From Streptomyces sp. CB02414 (GTDB taxonomy: Bacteria; Actinomycetota; Actinomycetes; Streptomycetales; Streptomycetaceae): DNA of 64,000 nt. The stretch is taken from assembly GCF_001905385.1 (NCBI RefSeq), contig NZ_LIPF01000001.1:62001-126000 (forward strand), given 5' to 3'. Shown here piece after piece: positions 23,361 to 32,315 of the stretch; position 1 is the first letter of the stretch, and each line of letters opens with the position of its first letter. The notes below the pieces were generated by a model that had not been told where the DNA came from, searched no databases, and saw only the letters and a program-made list of their open reading frames with translations. The translations under genes were made by a program, and so were the position numbers.

Positions 23361-24890
23361 CTACCGCTCAAGCACCCCATTGAACCGCCGAGGCAGCCCC
23401 AGCGGATTCCCGTCCCGCAGCTCAGCCGGCAGCAACGCCTCCGGCACCCCCTGATAAGCGACCGGCCGCAGCCACCGCTCAACAGCCGTACCCCCCACCG
23501 ACGTGGACGTCGAAGTGGTCGCCGGGTACGGCCCCCCGTGATGCTGGGCCGCCGCCACCGCGACCCCCGTCGGCCACCCATTCACCAGCACCCGCCCCGC
23601 CAGCGGCGTCACCTCGGCGAGGAGGGCCGCCCCGGCCCCGTCCCCCGCCGCCTCCCCGGCGGAGAGCTGGACCGTCGCCGTCAGGTTCCCCGGCAGCCGC
23701 GACAGCACGCCCCGGACCTCGGCCTCGTCCTCGTAGCGGGCCACCACGGTGACCGGCCCGAAGCACTCCTCCAGCAGCAGGTCGTGCTCGCCCCGGGCCG
23801 CCAGCCGCGCGGCCGGCACGGTCAGGAAGCCGGCGCTGACGGTGTGCTCGCCGCCCGGGCCCGGCGTCACCGGCGAGTCCACGTCGGGCAGCGCCGCGCG
23901 CTCGGCGACCCCGGCGACGAAGTTGTCCCGCATCCGGTGGTCGAGCAGCACCCCGGCGTCGGTGGTGCCGACCGCGTCCGTGAGGGACTTGACCAGGCCG
24001 TCCCCGGCGTCACCCGCCGGGACCAGGACCAGGCCGGGCTTCACGCAGAACTGGCCGACGCCCAGGGTCATCGAACCGGCCAGCCCGGCGCCGATCGCCT
24101 CCGCCCGCTCCGCGGCCGCCGCCTCCGTGACCACGACCGGGTTCAGCGAGCCCAGCTCGCCGTGGAAGGGGATCGGGACCGGACGTGCCGCCGCCGCGTC
24201 GAACAGCGCGCGCCCACCGCGGACCGACCCCGTGAAACCGGCCGCCGCGACCAGCGGGTGCTTGATCAGCTCGATGCCGGCGTCGAAGCCGTGCACCAGG
24301 CCGATGACGCCCTCGGGAAGGTCGTGCCGCGCGGCGGCCCGGCGCAGCACCTTCGCCACCAGCTCGGACAGGGCCGGGTGGTCCGGGTGGGCCTTGACCA
24401 CGACCGGGCAGCCGGCCGCGAGGGCGCTCGCGGTGTCGCCGCCGGGGACGGAGAAGGCGAAGGGGAAGTTCGAGGCGGAGTAGACGGCCACGACGCCGAG
24501 CGGCACCTTGTAGCGGCGCAGGTCGGGGATCGGCGGGGTGGCGGTGTCGTCGGGGTGGTTGACGACGACGCCGAGGAACTCGCCCTCGTCGACGATGCCG
24601 GCGAAGGCGCGCAGCTGGTAGCAGGTGCGGGCGAGTTCGCCGGTGAGCCGGACCGGGCCGAGCGCGGTCTCCGCGTCGGCGGCCTCGACCAGGGTGGCCT
24701 CGGCCGCCTTCAGTTCCTCGGCGGCGGTGCGCAGGAAGGCCGCGCGGACGGTGCGGTCGGCGAGGGCGTCCCGGGCGGCGTGCGCGGCGCGTACGGCGGC
24801 GTCCACCTCCCGGGCCGTGGCTTCCACCGCGACCTGTTCACGCTGCTTCCCGGTACGGGGGTCGACACTCCAGACTGGTGCTGCTGCCAC
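23361..24890 (-). CDS. aldehyde dehydrogenase, probable 2-oxoglutarate semialdehyde (2,5-dioxovalerate) dehydrogenase
   Basis: A 509-residue NAD(P)-dependent aldehyde dehydrogenase. The nucleophile lies in LGVGQFCVKPGLVLVPAGD (Cys) and the general-base region in FHGELGSLNPVVV; GFTGSVRGGRALFDAAAAR marks the cofactor loop. These blocks, with GLVHGFDAGIELIKHPLVAAAGFTG, are typical of the dehydrogenases that oxidise 2-oxoglutarate semialdehyde in uronic and pentonic acid breakdown. It is divergent from an IclR regulator gene across a 112-base promoter region, so that regulator probably controls it. The other enzymes of such pathways lie 21-29 kb away in this window. Confidence 0.87.
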   Translation of the reverse strand: MAAAPVWSVDPRTGKQREQVAVEATAREVDAAVRAAHAARDALADRTVRAAFLRTAAEELKAAEATLVEAADAETALGPVRLTGELARTCYQLRAFAGIVDEGEFLGVVVNHPDDTATPPIPDLRRYKVPLGVVAVYSASNFPFAFSVPGGDTASALAAGCPVVVKAHPDHPALSELVAKVLRRAAARHDLPEGVIGLVHGFDAGIELIKHPLVAAAGFTGSVRGGRALFDAAAARPVPIPFHGELGSLNPVVVTEAAAAERAEAIGAGLAGSMTLGVGQFCVKPGLVLVPAGDAGDGLVKSLTDAVGTTDAGVLLDHRMRDNFVAGVAERAALPDVDSPVTPGPGGEHTVSAGFLTVPAARLAARGEHDLLLEECFGPVTVVARYEDEAEVRGVLSRLPGNLTATVQLSAGEAAGDGAGAALLAEVTPLAGRVLVNGWPTGVAVAAAQHHGGPYPATTSTSTSVGGTAVERWLRPVAYQGVPEALLPAELRDGNPLGLPRRFNGVLER

Positions 24891-24921
24891 CGCGGTCCCT
24901 CCACGTGCTCAACATCGGGCT

Positions 24922-24939
24922 CGTTCGATATACTGAACG
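24922..24939. promoter_or_regulatory. candidate IclR operator
   Basis: CGTTCGATATACTGAACG is an inverted repeat (CGTTC/GAACG, 8-base spacer) in the shared promoter region of the aldehyde dehydrogenase and IclR genes. IclR-family regulators bind imperfect palindromes of about this size. Assignment is by position and symmetry only. Confidence 0.55.
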
Positions 24940-25002
24940 CTGTCTCTCATGATGAATATGCTGTTGGAGACTATTTCCCGGCGAACGAAGGGGTCAAGGG
25001 CG

Positions 25003-25776
25003 ATGTCGGCTGGCGAGACGGGGGGCGGAGCGCAGGTCAAGTCCGCCGTGCGGACGGTGGAACTGCTCGAGTACTTCGCCGGACGCCCCGGTATGCACTC
25101 CCTCGCGTCCGTCCAGGAGGCCGTGGGCTATCCCAAGTCCAGCCTCTACATGCTGCTGCGCACGCTGGTGGAGCTGGGCTGGGTGGAGACCGACTCGACC
25201 GGCACCCGGTACGGCATCGGCGTGCGGGCGCTGCTGGTCGGCACGTCGTACATCGACGGCGACGAGGTGGTCGCGGCGGCGCGGCCCACGCTGGACCGGC
25301 TCTCCGACGACACCACGGAGACCATCCACCTGGCGCGGCTGGACGGCACCAACGTCGTCTACCTCGCCACCCGGCAGTCGCAGCACTACCTGCGGCCGTT
25401 CACCCGGGTCGGCCGCCGGCTGCCCGCGCACTCGACGTCGCTGGGCAAGGCGCTGCTGAGCACCTACAGCGACGAGCAGGTGCGCAAGATGCTCCCGGAG
25501 ACGCTGCCCGCGCTGACCGAGCACACCATCACCGACCGGGAGAAGCTCATCGAGGAGCTGCGCCAGGTGCGGGAGCAGGGCTTCGCCGTGGACCGCGAGG
25601 AGAACACGCTGGGCCTGCGCTGCTTCGGCGTGGCGGTGCCCTACCGCACTCCCGCGCGGGACGCGATCAGCTGCTCGGTGCCGGTGGCGCGGCTGACGCC
25701 CGCGCACGAGCAGATGGTGAAGGACGCGTTGTTCGACGCGCGGGACCGGCTGACGCTGGCCACGCGTAGGCTCTGA
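25003..25776 (+). CDS. IclR-family transcriptional regulator
   Basis: A 257-residue IclR-type regulator. The winged-helix domain is at about residues 10-80 (AVRTVELLEYFAGRPGMHSL, then ASVQEAVGYPKSSLYMLLRT as the helix-turn-helix). The C-terminal GAF-like effector domain covers about 90-250 (TIHLARLDGTNVVYLATRQ, RVGRRLPAHSTSLGKALLS, GLRCFGVAVPYR). I start at ATG 25003, preceded by AAGGGG; an earlier ATG at 24949 lies within the promoter region. It is divergent from the aldehyde dehydrogenase and likely senses a sugar acid, as other members near such genes do. The next gene begins four bases after its stop. Confidence 0.9.
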   Translation: MSAGETGGGAQVKSAVRTVELLEYFAGRPGMHSLASVQEAVGYPKSSLYMLLRTLVELGWVETDSTGTRYGIGVRALLVGTSYIDGDEVVAAARPTLDRLSDDTTETIHLARLDGTNVVYLATRQSQHYLRPFTRVGRRLPAHSTSLGKALLSTYSDEQVRKMLPETLPALTEHTITDREKLIEELRQVREQGFAVDREENTLGLRCFGVAVPYRTPARDAISCSVPVARLTPAHEQMVKDALFDARDRLTLATRRL

Positions 25777-25779
25777 TCC

Positions 25780-26250
25780 ATGGACATCGCACTGCGCGAG
25801 GTACACGACAGCGACCTGCCCGTCTTCTTCCGGCAGATGAACGATCCGGAAGCCCTGCGCATGGCGGCCTTCACCCCGCCGGACCCCGCCGACTGGGACG
25901 CGTTCACGACGCACTGGCGCAAGATCCGGGCCTCGCGCGACGTCGTGCGCACCATCCTGGGCGACGGTGACGTGATCGGCAGCACGGCGGTGTACGGGGA
26001 GCCGGGCGAGCGCGAGGTGACGTACTGGATCGACCGGGCGTACTGGGGGCGCGGGGTGGCCACGACGGCGCTGCGGGCCCTGCTCTCCGAGGTGCGCGAC
26101 CGCCCGCTGTACGCACGCGCGGCGGCGGACAACGCCGGATCGCGCCGGGTGCTGGAGAAGTGCGGCTTCGAGACGACCGCCCGGGCCCGCGGGTTCGCCC
26201 GGGCCCGGGGCGAGGAGATCGACGAGGTCGTGCTGCACCTCGCGGGCTGA
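25780..26250 (+). CDS. GNAT-family N-acetyltransferase
   Basis: A 156-residue acetyltransferase of the RimJ/RimL-like GNAT group. The acetyl-CoA loop is in YWIDRAYWGRGVATTALRALL, and the later conserved block ARAAADNAGSRRVLEKCGFET is clear. It starts with ATG four bases after the IclR gene, so the two may be translated together. The acceptor substrate cannot be told; family members acetylate ribosomal proteins, antibiotics or small amines. Confidence 0.88.
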   Translation: MDIALREVHDSDLPVFFRQMNDPEALRMAAFTPPDPADWDAFTTHWRKIRASRDVVRTILGDGDVIGSTAVYGEPGEREVTYWIDRAYWGRGVATTALRALLSEVRDRPLYARAAADNAGSRRVLEKCGFETTARARGFARARGEEIDEVVLHLAG

Positions 26251-26330
26251 CCGGCTCTCCGCCGCGCGGCGGAGGCGGATCGTCGCGGCGCAGGACGCGC
26301 CCGCGGGGCCGGACACGGGAGCGTGGAGCC

Positions 26331-27329
26331 ATGACGCAGACGCTCGCACCCGCCTCCGCGCCGGCTCCCGGCCGCACCACCCGGACACACCGGCTGCTGC
26401 GCGCCACCGCCGTCGCCGCCTGCCTTCCCTACCTCGGGCTCAAGGTCGCCTGGATCGCCGGGAGTCACCTCGGGATACCGGACGGCAGCGTACTGCTGGA
26501 GCACCGGACGGCCATGGCGGTGGGCAACGCACTGACCCTGCTGCTGGACAGCTGTGTGATCGTGCTGACCCTGGTGCTGACCCGTCCCTGGGGCCTGCGG
26601 GTGCCCGCGTGGGCGCTGGCGTTCCCGGTGTGGGTCGCCACGGGGCTGCTCGCGCCGATCATGGCCGGGTTCCCGTTGCAGCTCCTGACGCGGGCGTTCG
26701 GCGGGGACGACGTGTCCGCGTCGGGCTCGGGCAGCGAACCCTTCCTCGACCCATGGGTGTTCACGGTCGTGTACACCGGGTTCATCGTGCAGGGGCTGGC
26801 CCTGGGGGCGCTGTTCGTGCTCTACGCACGCGGCCGCTGGGGGCACCTGTGGCGCGGGCGGGTGTGGGACCTGCCGGTGCGCTCCGTCGGGGCGCCGTAC
26901 AAGGCGCTCGCCGTCGTCGGGGCGGTCCTCGCGTCGTTCCCGGCCGCGGTCCGGCTGTACTGGGCGTGCGGCGGCATCACGGGGCTCGGGGACGGGGAGC
27001 GCACCGCCGGCTTCCGGGTGCTGGAGGCCATGCACGTCGCCTTCCTGGCGGCGGCGGTCGCCGGGACCCTGCTGCTCGCCTTCCGCGGCGCGCGGATCCT
27101 GCCGGTCAAGATGCCCCTCGCCTCGGCCTGGGTGGGGTCCGGCGCCGCCGCCTGCTGGGGCGGCTGGGTGCTGCTCGCGGCGCTGCTGCCGGCGGACGAT
27201 TCCGCGGAGCGCCCCACAGCGCTGATGACGTTCACCTACGCTGGTCAGATGACCGTCGGCCTCCTCCTCGCCTCAGTCGGCGCCCACTTCCTCGCCCGGC
27301 GGTCGGCCAAGGCCCGCGTCCGGCCGTGA
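26331..27329 (+). CDS. polytopic membrane protein beside a two-component system
   Basis: A 332-residue membrane protein with about eight hydrophobic segments and no recognised enzyme motif. Segments include ATAVAACLPYLGLKVAWIAG, ALTLLLDSCVIVLTLVLT and MHVAFLAAAVAGTLLLAF. The stop overlaps the GTG of the histidine kinase gene by four bases (27326-27329), so they are co-translated. This suggests that the protein could help sensing or be the effector of the kinase pathway. Start ATG 26331 follows GTGGAG; a longer reading upstream is not supported. Confidence 0.8.
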   Translation: MTQTLAPASAPAPGRTTRTHRLLRATAVAACLPYLGLKVAWIAGSHLGIPDGSVLLEHRTAMAVGNALTLLLDSCVIVLTLVLTRPWGLRVPAWALAFPVWVATGLLAPIMAGFPLQLLTRAFGGDDVSASGSGSEPFLDPWVFTVVYTGFIVQGLALGALFVLYARGRWGHLWRGRVWDLPVRSVGAPYKALAVVGAVLASFPAAVRLYWACGGITGLGDGERTAGFRVLEAMHVAFLAAAVAGTLLLAFRGARILPVKMPLASAWVGSGAAACWGGWVLLAALLPADDSAERPTALMTFTYAGQMTVGLLLASVGAHFLARRSAKARVRP

Positions 27330-28600
27330 CCGCTCTCGTCCGACTCCTGTTCGGCCGGCGGGCCCGGCTGCGGTGGATCCACCTGATCCTCGGCGGCGCG
27401 CTCGCCATGCCGTACGTCCTCGTCGGCTCGGTCGTCGTCGGCCCGTTCACCGGCGTCGACAACGTCTTCGGGTCGCTCACCCTCCAGTTGGCCTCGTTCG
27501 CGGTGGGCCTGCCGCTCGCCGCGGTCACCTCGCTGTTCCCGCTCACCCGCCCCCTGGAGTCCGGCGTGGTGCGGTGGCTGTGCGGGGTCGGGGCGGACCG
27601 GCTGGCGTACGGGCCCGCCCGGACGAAGGGTGAGAAGGGGCGTACGGCGGCCTGGTTCACGCTCCATCTCGGCCTGGGCGGGATCGTCGCGGGAATGTCG
27701 CTGGCGGTGCCGCCGTTCGCGGCGGCGCTGATCGCGCTGCCCTTCGTGCCGGCGCTGCGCGACGACCCGGCGGGGCTGCCCGGCGTCCTCGACCACGCGT
27801 GGGCGCTCGCGCTCGCGCCGGTCGCGGGTGCCGTGATGCTGGTCGCGCTCGCCGCGTGCGCCGCCGGGTGCGGCACGCTGCTGGCCCGGTGGGCGCCCGC
27901 CCTGCTCGGCCCCTCCCCCGAGGACCGGGTGGCGGCGGCCGAGGCACGCGCCGCCGACCTCGCCGTCCGCAACCGGCTGGCGCGCGAACTGCACGACTCC
28001 GTGGGCCACGCCCTGAGCGCGGTCACCCTCCAGGCGAGCGCGGCCCGCCGGCTGCTGGACTCCGACCCGGAGTTCGTCCGCGAGGCCCTCGCCGCGATCG
28101 AGGACACCACGCGGCGCACGGTCGGCGAGCTCGACGCCGTACTGGGCGTCCTGCGCGACGGCGACGCGCCCGGCACCGCGCCCGCCCCCACCCTCGCCGC
28201 CGACCTCGACGGCCTGCTGGACCGCACCCGCGCGGGCGGCCTGCGGGTCACGGCCACCGTCGCCGCCGACCCGCGCGCGCTGCCGCCGCCGGTGTCCCGG
28301 GAGGCGTACCGCATCGTGCAGGAGGGACTGAGCAACGCGCTGCGGCACGCGGGCGGCCAGACCCCCGTGGCCCTGTGCGTCGAGGTACGGGACGGCCAGC
28401 TGCGGATCACCGTGGAGAACCCCGTCGGCCCGGCGGGCGAGGCGGCCCACCCGTCCGACGGCATCCCGCGCCCCGGCGGCGGCCACGGCCTGCGCGGCAT
28501 CGCCGACCGGGCCCGCCTGCTGGGCGGGGTGGCGGAGGCGGGTCCCGTCGGCCGGACGTGGCGACTCCACGTACGGCTGCCCCTGGCGAGCACCACGTGA
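27326..28600 (+). CDS. NarL-type sensor histidine kinase
   Basis: A 424-residue histidine kinase of the HisKA_3 (NarX/DesK-like) group. The N-terminal half has about four membrane helices. The phosphoacceptor is in LARELHDSVGHALSAVTLQASAA, and the ATP-binding domain follows with REAYRIVQEGLSNALRHAGG (N box) and GGGHGLRGIADRARLLGG (G box). The GTG start overlaps the upstream membrane protein stop (GTGA). The cognate response regulator follows 37 bases later. No extracellular domain of size is seen, so it probably senses a membrane or envelope signal. Confidence 0.92.
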   Translation: MTALVRLLFGRRARLRWIHLILGGALAMPYVLVGSVVVGPFTGVDNVFGSLTLQLASFAVGLPLAAVTSLFPLTRPLESGVVRWLCGVGADRLAYGPARTKGEKGRTAAWFTLHLGLGGIVAGMSLAVPPFAAALIALPFVPALRDDPAGLPGVLDHAWALALAPVAGAVMLVALAACAAGCGTLLARWAPALLGPSPEDRVAAAEARAADLAVRNRLARELHDSVGHALSAVTLQASAARRLLDSDPEFVREALAAIEDTTRRTVGELDAVLGVLRDGDAPGTAPAPTLAADLDGLLDRTRAGGLRVTATVAADPRALPPPVSREAYRIVQEGLSNALRHAGGQTPVALCVEVRDGQLRITVENPVGPAGEAAHPSDGIPRPGGGHGLRGIADRARLLGGVAEAGPVGRTWRLHVRLPLASTT

Positions 28601-28637
28601 CCGACCGCGGTCGCGGGAGAAGACCGAAGGAGACCGT

Positions 28638-29330
28638 GTGACGGCATCGCAGGAGACCGCAGCGGACCGGGCGGCCCGCCCGCCCGTCCGGATCGTCCTC
28701 GCCGACGACGAGCGCATGGTCCGCACCGCCCTGCGCGCCATCCTCTCCGCCGAGCCGGACCTTGAGGTCGCGGGCGAGGCGGCCACCGGGGCCGAGGCCG
28801 TCTCGGTCGTGCGGGAGACCCTGCCGGACGTGGTCCTGATGGACGTCCGCATGCCCGGGACCGACGGCATCCGCGCCACCGAGCAGATCCTCGCCACGCT
28901 CGCCGACCCGCCCCGCGTCGTGGTCGTCACCACCTTCGAGAACGACGCGTACGTCTACGACGCCCTGCGCGCCGGGGCCGCCGGTTTCCTGCTCAAGCGT
29001 GCCGACGCCGACACGCTCGTCCGGGCGGTGCGGCTGGTGGCGCACAGCGACACGCTGCTGTTCCCGTCAGCGGTGCGCGCGCTGGCGGCCGAGCACGCGC
29101 GCGCCAACCCCGCCCCGCCGGCGTGGGCGGCACGGCTCACGGGACGTGAGGCCGAGGTGCTGCGCCTGATGGCGACCGGGCTGACCAACGCCGAGATCGC
29201 CGGGCGCATGCGGGTGGGGCCGGCCACGGTGAAGACCCATGTGGCGTCGGTGCTGGCGAAGACCGGCAGCCGCGACCGCACCCAGGCGGTCATCCGGGCC
29301 TACGAGGCCGGCTTCATGAACGGACGATGA
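28638..29330 (+). CDS. NarL/LuxR-family response regulator
   Basis: A 230-residue two-domain response regulator. The receiver domain carries the acidic pair DD in IVLADDERMV, the phosphorylated Asp in LPDVVLMDVRMPG, the Thr in VVVVTTFEN and the Lys in FLLKRAD. The C-terminal LuxR-type helix-turn-helix reads LTGREAEVLRLMATGLTNAE, then IAGRMRVGPATVKTHV. It starts with GTG at 28638, preceded by AAGGAG, and pairs with the kinase just upstream. The penicillin-binding protein gene begins 53 bases after its stop, so cell-wall genes might be targets. Confidence 0.93.
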   Translation: MTASQETAADRAARPPVRIVLADDERMVRTALRAILSAEPDLEVAGEAATGAEAVSVVRETLPDVVLMDVRMPGTDGIRATEQILATLADPPRVVVVTTFENDAYVYDALRAGAAGFLLKRADADTLVRAVRLVAHSDTLLFPSAVRALAAEHARANPAPPAWAARLTGREAEVLRLMATGLTNAEIAGRMRVGPATVKTHVASVLAKTGSRDRTQAVIRAYEAGFMNGR

Positions 29331-29383
29331 GAAAACGGGCACACGGGAACGTTTCGCTCCGCCCCGTTCGTCCTGCAAGCGGG

Positions 29384-30838
29384 ATGAACAAGACGATCAG
29401 GCGCGCATCGGTCTTCACGCTGCTCCTGGTGTTCGCTCTGCTGGTCAGGGCGACCTGGGTGCAGTTCTACAAGGCCGAGGCACTCGCGGACGACAAGGAA
29501 AACCGGCGCAACGCGATCGAGACGTACGCGGAGCCGCTGGGGAACATCATCGTGGCCGGCCGGTCGGTCACCGGCTCGGCACCCACGGAGGGGGGTGACC
29601 TCGCGTACAAGCGGACGTACGAGAACGGCAAGCTGTACGCCGCGGTGACGGGCTACGCCTCACAGGCGTACGCGCCGACGCAGCTGGAGGGCATCTACCA
29701 GGACGTGCTCAACGGCACCGACCCGCGGCTGAAGACGGTGATGGACACGGTCACCGGCACCCGCGCCGAGCCGGGCAACGTGGTCACGACCATCGACCCG
29801 GCCGTGCAGAAGGCCGGATTCGAGGCGCTGGGCGAGACCAAGGGCGCCGCCGTCGCGATCGACCCGAAGACCGGCGAGATCCTGGCGGTCGTCTCGACCC
29901 CGTCGTACGACCCGACGTCGCTGACCGACGCCAACACCGCAGGTGAGGCCTGGGAGAGGCTGACCAGGGACCCGGACAAGCCGCTGACCAACCGCGCGCT
30001 GCGCCAGCCGCTGCCGCCGGGCTCGACGTTCAAGCTGGTCGTGGCGGCCGCCGCGCTGGAGGACGGGCTGTACGGGTCGGTGGACGAGAAGACCGACAGC
30101 CCGGACCCCTACACGCTGCCGGGCACCGTGACGGACCTGACGAACGAGAACCCGAACGCGCCCTGCGAGGACGCCACGATCCGCACCGCGCTGCAGTACT
30201 CGTGCAACAACGTCTTCGCGAAGATGGCCGTCGACCTCGGCCAAGACAAGCTGCGGGCGATGGCCGAGAAGTTCGGCTTCAACGACGAGACGCAGGACGT
30301 GCCGGTGCGCGCCTACACCAGCGTGTACCCGAAGGACATGAACAAGTCGTCGACGGCGCTGACGGGCATCGGCCAGTTCGACGTGACGGCGACCCCGCTG
30401 CAGATGGCCATGGTGTCGGCGGCGCTGGCCAACGGCGGTGAGCTGGTCTCGCCGCACATGGTGTCGCAGATCACCGACAGCGGCGGCGAGGTCCTGGAGG
30501 ACCACACCGACCCCGACTCGAAGCGAATCGTTTCCTCCGACACGGCCGAGCAGCTGCGGTCGGCGATGCAGACGGTCGTCGAGAAGGGCACGGGGTCCAA
30601 CGCGCAGATCTCCGGCGCGACCGTGGGCGGCAAGACGGGCACCGCCCAGCACGGCGAGAACAACAGCAAGACCCCGTACGCCTGGTTCACCTCGTACGCC
30701 AAGTCGGACTCTTCGGACCGGGAGGTGGCCGTGGCGGTCATCATCGAGCAGTCCGACGCGGCCCGCTCCGAGGTCAGCGGCAACGGCCTGGCCGCCCCGG
30801 TGGCCAAGGCGATGATGGAGGCGGCGCTCAAGAGCTGA
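29384..30838 (+). CDS. class B penicillin-binding protein (PBP2-like transpeptidase)
   Basis: A 484-residue peptidoglycan transpeptidase anchored by one N-terminal helix (ASVFTLLLVFALLVRATWV). The three penicillin-binding motifs are present: SxxK in LPPGSTFKLVVAAAAL (active Ser), SxN in LQYSCNNVFAKM, and KTG in VGGKTGTAQHGENN. The N-terminal dimerisation region is of the short actinobacterial PBP2/PbpA type. I take ATG 29384 (MNKTIRRASV) as the start. An upstream start at 29327 would overlap the regulator gene and add a basic peptide. No FtsW/RodA-type SEDS partner is seen next to it, unlike the pbpA locus near the origin, so it may be a sporulation or auxiliary enzyme. Confidence 0.93.
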   Translation: MNKTIRRASVFTLLLVFALLVRATWVQFYKAEALADDKENRRNAIETYAEPLGNIIVAGRSVTGSAPTEGGDLAYKRTYENGKLYAAVTGYASQAYAPTQLEGIYQDVLNGTDPRLKTVMDTVTGTRAEPGNVVTTIDPAVQKAGFEALGETKGAAVAIDPKTGEILAVVSTPSYDPTSLTDANTAGEAWERLTRDPDKPLTNRALRQPLPPGSTFKLVVAAAALEDGLYGSVDEKTDSPDPYTLPGTVTDLTNENPNAPCEDATIRTALQYSCNNVFAKMAVDLGQDKLRAMAEKFGFNDETQDVPVRAYTSVYPKDMNKSSTALTGIGQFDVTATPLQMAMVSAALANGGELVSPHMVSQITDSGGEVLEDHTDPDSKRIVSSDTAEQLRSAMQTVVEKGTGSNAQISGATVGGKTGTAQHGENNSKTPYAWFTSYAKSDSSDREVAVAVIIEQSDAARSEVSGNGLAAPVAKAMMEAALKS

Positions 30839-30885
30839 CCCAACGGGCAGGCTTCTGCGGCCGGTTCGGCTTGTCACACGGCGTT

Positions 30886-30911
30886 CGACGCACCGTACGG
30901 GTGGTGCGTCG
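30886..30911. terminator. inverted repeat between the PBP and sigma factor genes
   Basis: CGACGCACC (30886-30894) and GGTGCGTCG (30903-30911) pair perfectly over 9 bp with an 8-base loop, and pairing extends with one G-U pair. It is 47 bases after the PBP stop. It could be a terminator or an operator for the sigma factor gene. Confidence 0.6.
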
Positions 30912-30990
30912 GACGCTGCTACAGTTCCGGACTCCGGCCCGGCGCACGGCTGTTCGACGCCGGGGAAGCCGCTGCGAGGAGGGTCCGCCC

Positions 30991-31557
30991 GTGGGGACGT
31001 TCGTCGACGACGCCGCCTCCGCGGAGTTCCACGCCTTCTTCGAGCGCCACTACGCGGAACTCGCCCGGCTCGCCCATCTGCTGACCGGCGAACCGGACGC
31101 CGCCGACGACCTCGCGGCGGACGCCCTGCTGGCCCTGTGGCACCGCTGGGACCGGGTCCGCGCCGCCGACCGTCCGGCGGCGTACGCGCGCGGCGTCGTC
31201 GCCAACCTCGCCCGCACCCGTGTCCGCACCGCCGTGCGCGAGCGCAGACGGGTCGCCCTGTTCTGGTCGCAGCGCGAGGAGAGGACGGAGAACCCGGACG
31301 TCGCCGGTGTGGTGGACGTGCAGGAGGCGCTGCGCCGGCTGCCGTTCCGCAAGCGGGCGTGCGTGGTGCTGCGCCACGCGTTCGACCTCTCGGAGAAGGA
31401 CACGGCGCTCGCCCTGGGCGTCTCGGTGGGTACGGTGAAGAGCCAGACGTCGAAGGGGATGGCCGAACTGCAGCGGCTGCTGGGCACGCGGGCGGCCGTC
31501 GGGCAGGTGCACGCGGCGATCGCGCGCAGTGGCGGGGCCGCGGGAAGGAACCGATGA
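30991..31557 (+). CDS. SigE-family ECF-type RNA polymerase sigma factor
   Basis: A 188-residue sigma-70 family factor of the ECF/SigE type. Region 2 is FFERHYAELARLAHLLTGEP, then DAADDLAADALLALWHRWDR. Region 4 is LRRLPFRKRACVVLRHAFDL with the helix-turn-helix KDTALALGVSVGTVKSQTSK. Region 3 is absent, as in all ECF factors. GTG at 30991 is chosen because GAGGAGG lies about 10 bases upstream. The stop overlaps the next gene by four bases, and that gene encodes a one-helix membrane protein that may act as its regulator. Confidence 0.9.
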   Translation: MGTFVDDAASAEFHAFFERHYAELARLAHLLTGEPDAADDLAADALLALWHRWDRVRAADRPAAYARGVVANLARTRVRTAVRERRRVALFWSQREERTENPDVAGVVDVQEALRRLPFRKRACVVLRHAFDLSEKDTALALGVSVGTVKSQTSKGMAELQRLLGTRAAVGQVHAAIARSGGAAGRNR

Positions 31558-32291
31558 CCGGGCGGCGGGACGTGGACGAGGAGCTGCGGGCCCGGCTGCA
31601 CGAGGCGGCCGGTGCGCACCGGCCCGACCGGACGCGCATCCTGGCGCGGGTGGAGCGCGGAATGGCGGGCGGGGACCGCCCGGTCCACCACCGGACGACG
31701 CGTCCGCCGCTGCCGGGCTGGGCGCGGGTGGCCGGGGCGACGGCCGCCGTGGCGGGGGTCCTCGCCGTCGGCGGCTACGCGGTCGCCTCCGCGGTGAAGG
31801 ACGACGCTCCCGGGCGGCGTTCGGTCGCCACCACCTCGTCGGCCCCAAGCACCGCACCCCGGTCGAAGGCCCCGGACGCCCCCGCCGTGGCCGACGGCCC
31901 GCTGTGGTCGGACGGCTCGGTGGACCCGCACAGCCACGAGTTCTGGGCGCAGAGCAACGTCACCCTCAGGACCGCCGAGCCCCTGACCGCGCTCACCGTG
32001 GAACTGAGGGTGGCGCAGACCGGCGGGGTCGCCTCGACCGGCGCCTGGCGCTCCCTGCCCGAGGACGACTTCGCCTTCGCCGTCGGCGAGCGGGACGGCT
32101 TCCTGGTGTACCGGTGGACGCTGAAGGAGGGCCGTACGGTCCCGGCGGGCGAGTGGATGTTCGCCGGCCAGTACGACCACGACCGCGGGGGCCGGGACGC
32201 GCGGGACGACCGCTACACCGCGACGGCCACCGGCGGGTCCGGCGGGTTCTCGGTGCGAGGTGACTTCGCACCCCGCGACGGCGGTTCGTGA
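31554..32291 (+). CDS. single-pass membrane protein, possible anti-sigma partner
   Basis: A 245-residue protein with a cytoplasmic head of about 55 residues (DVDEELRARLHEAAGAHRPDRTRILARVERGM), one membrane helix (WARVAGATAAVAGVLAVGGYAVA) and an extracellular domain of about 140 residues with no recognised family. The head resembles the N-terminal part of Streptomyces proteins paired with SigE-type factors. The zinc HxxxCxxC motif of ZAS anti-sigma factors is absent. ATG overlaps the sigma factor stop as ATGA, which supports a functional pair. Role is inferred from context only. Confidence 0.75.
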   Translation: MTGRRDVDEELRARLHEAAGAHRPDRTRILARVERGMAGGDRPVHHRTTRPPLPGWARVAGATAAVAGVLAVGGYAVASAVKDDAPGRRSVATTSSAPSTAPRSKAPDAPAVADGPLWSDGSVDPHSHEFWAQSNVTLRTAEPLTALTVELRVAQTGGVASTGAWRSLPEDDFAFAVGERDGFLVYRWTLKEGRTVPAGEWMFAGQYDHDRGGRDARDDRYTATATGGSGGFSVRGDFAPRDGGS

Positions 32292-32315
32292 AACGACCGG
32301 CGGGCGTTCCCCGTT

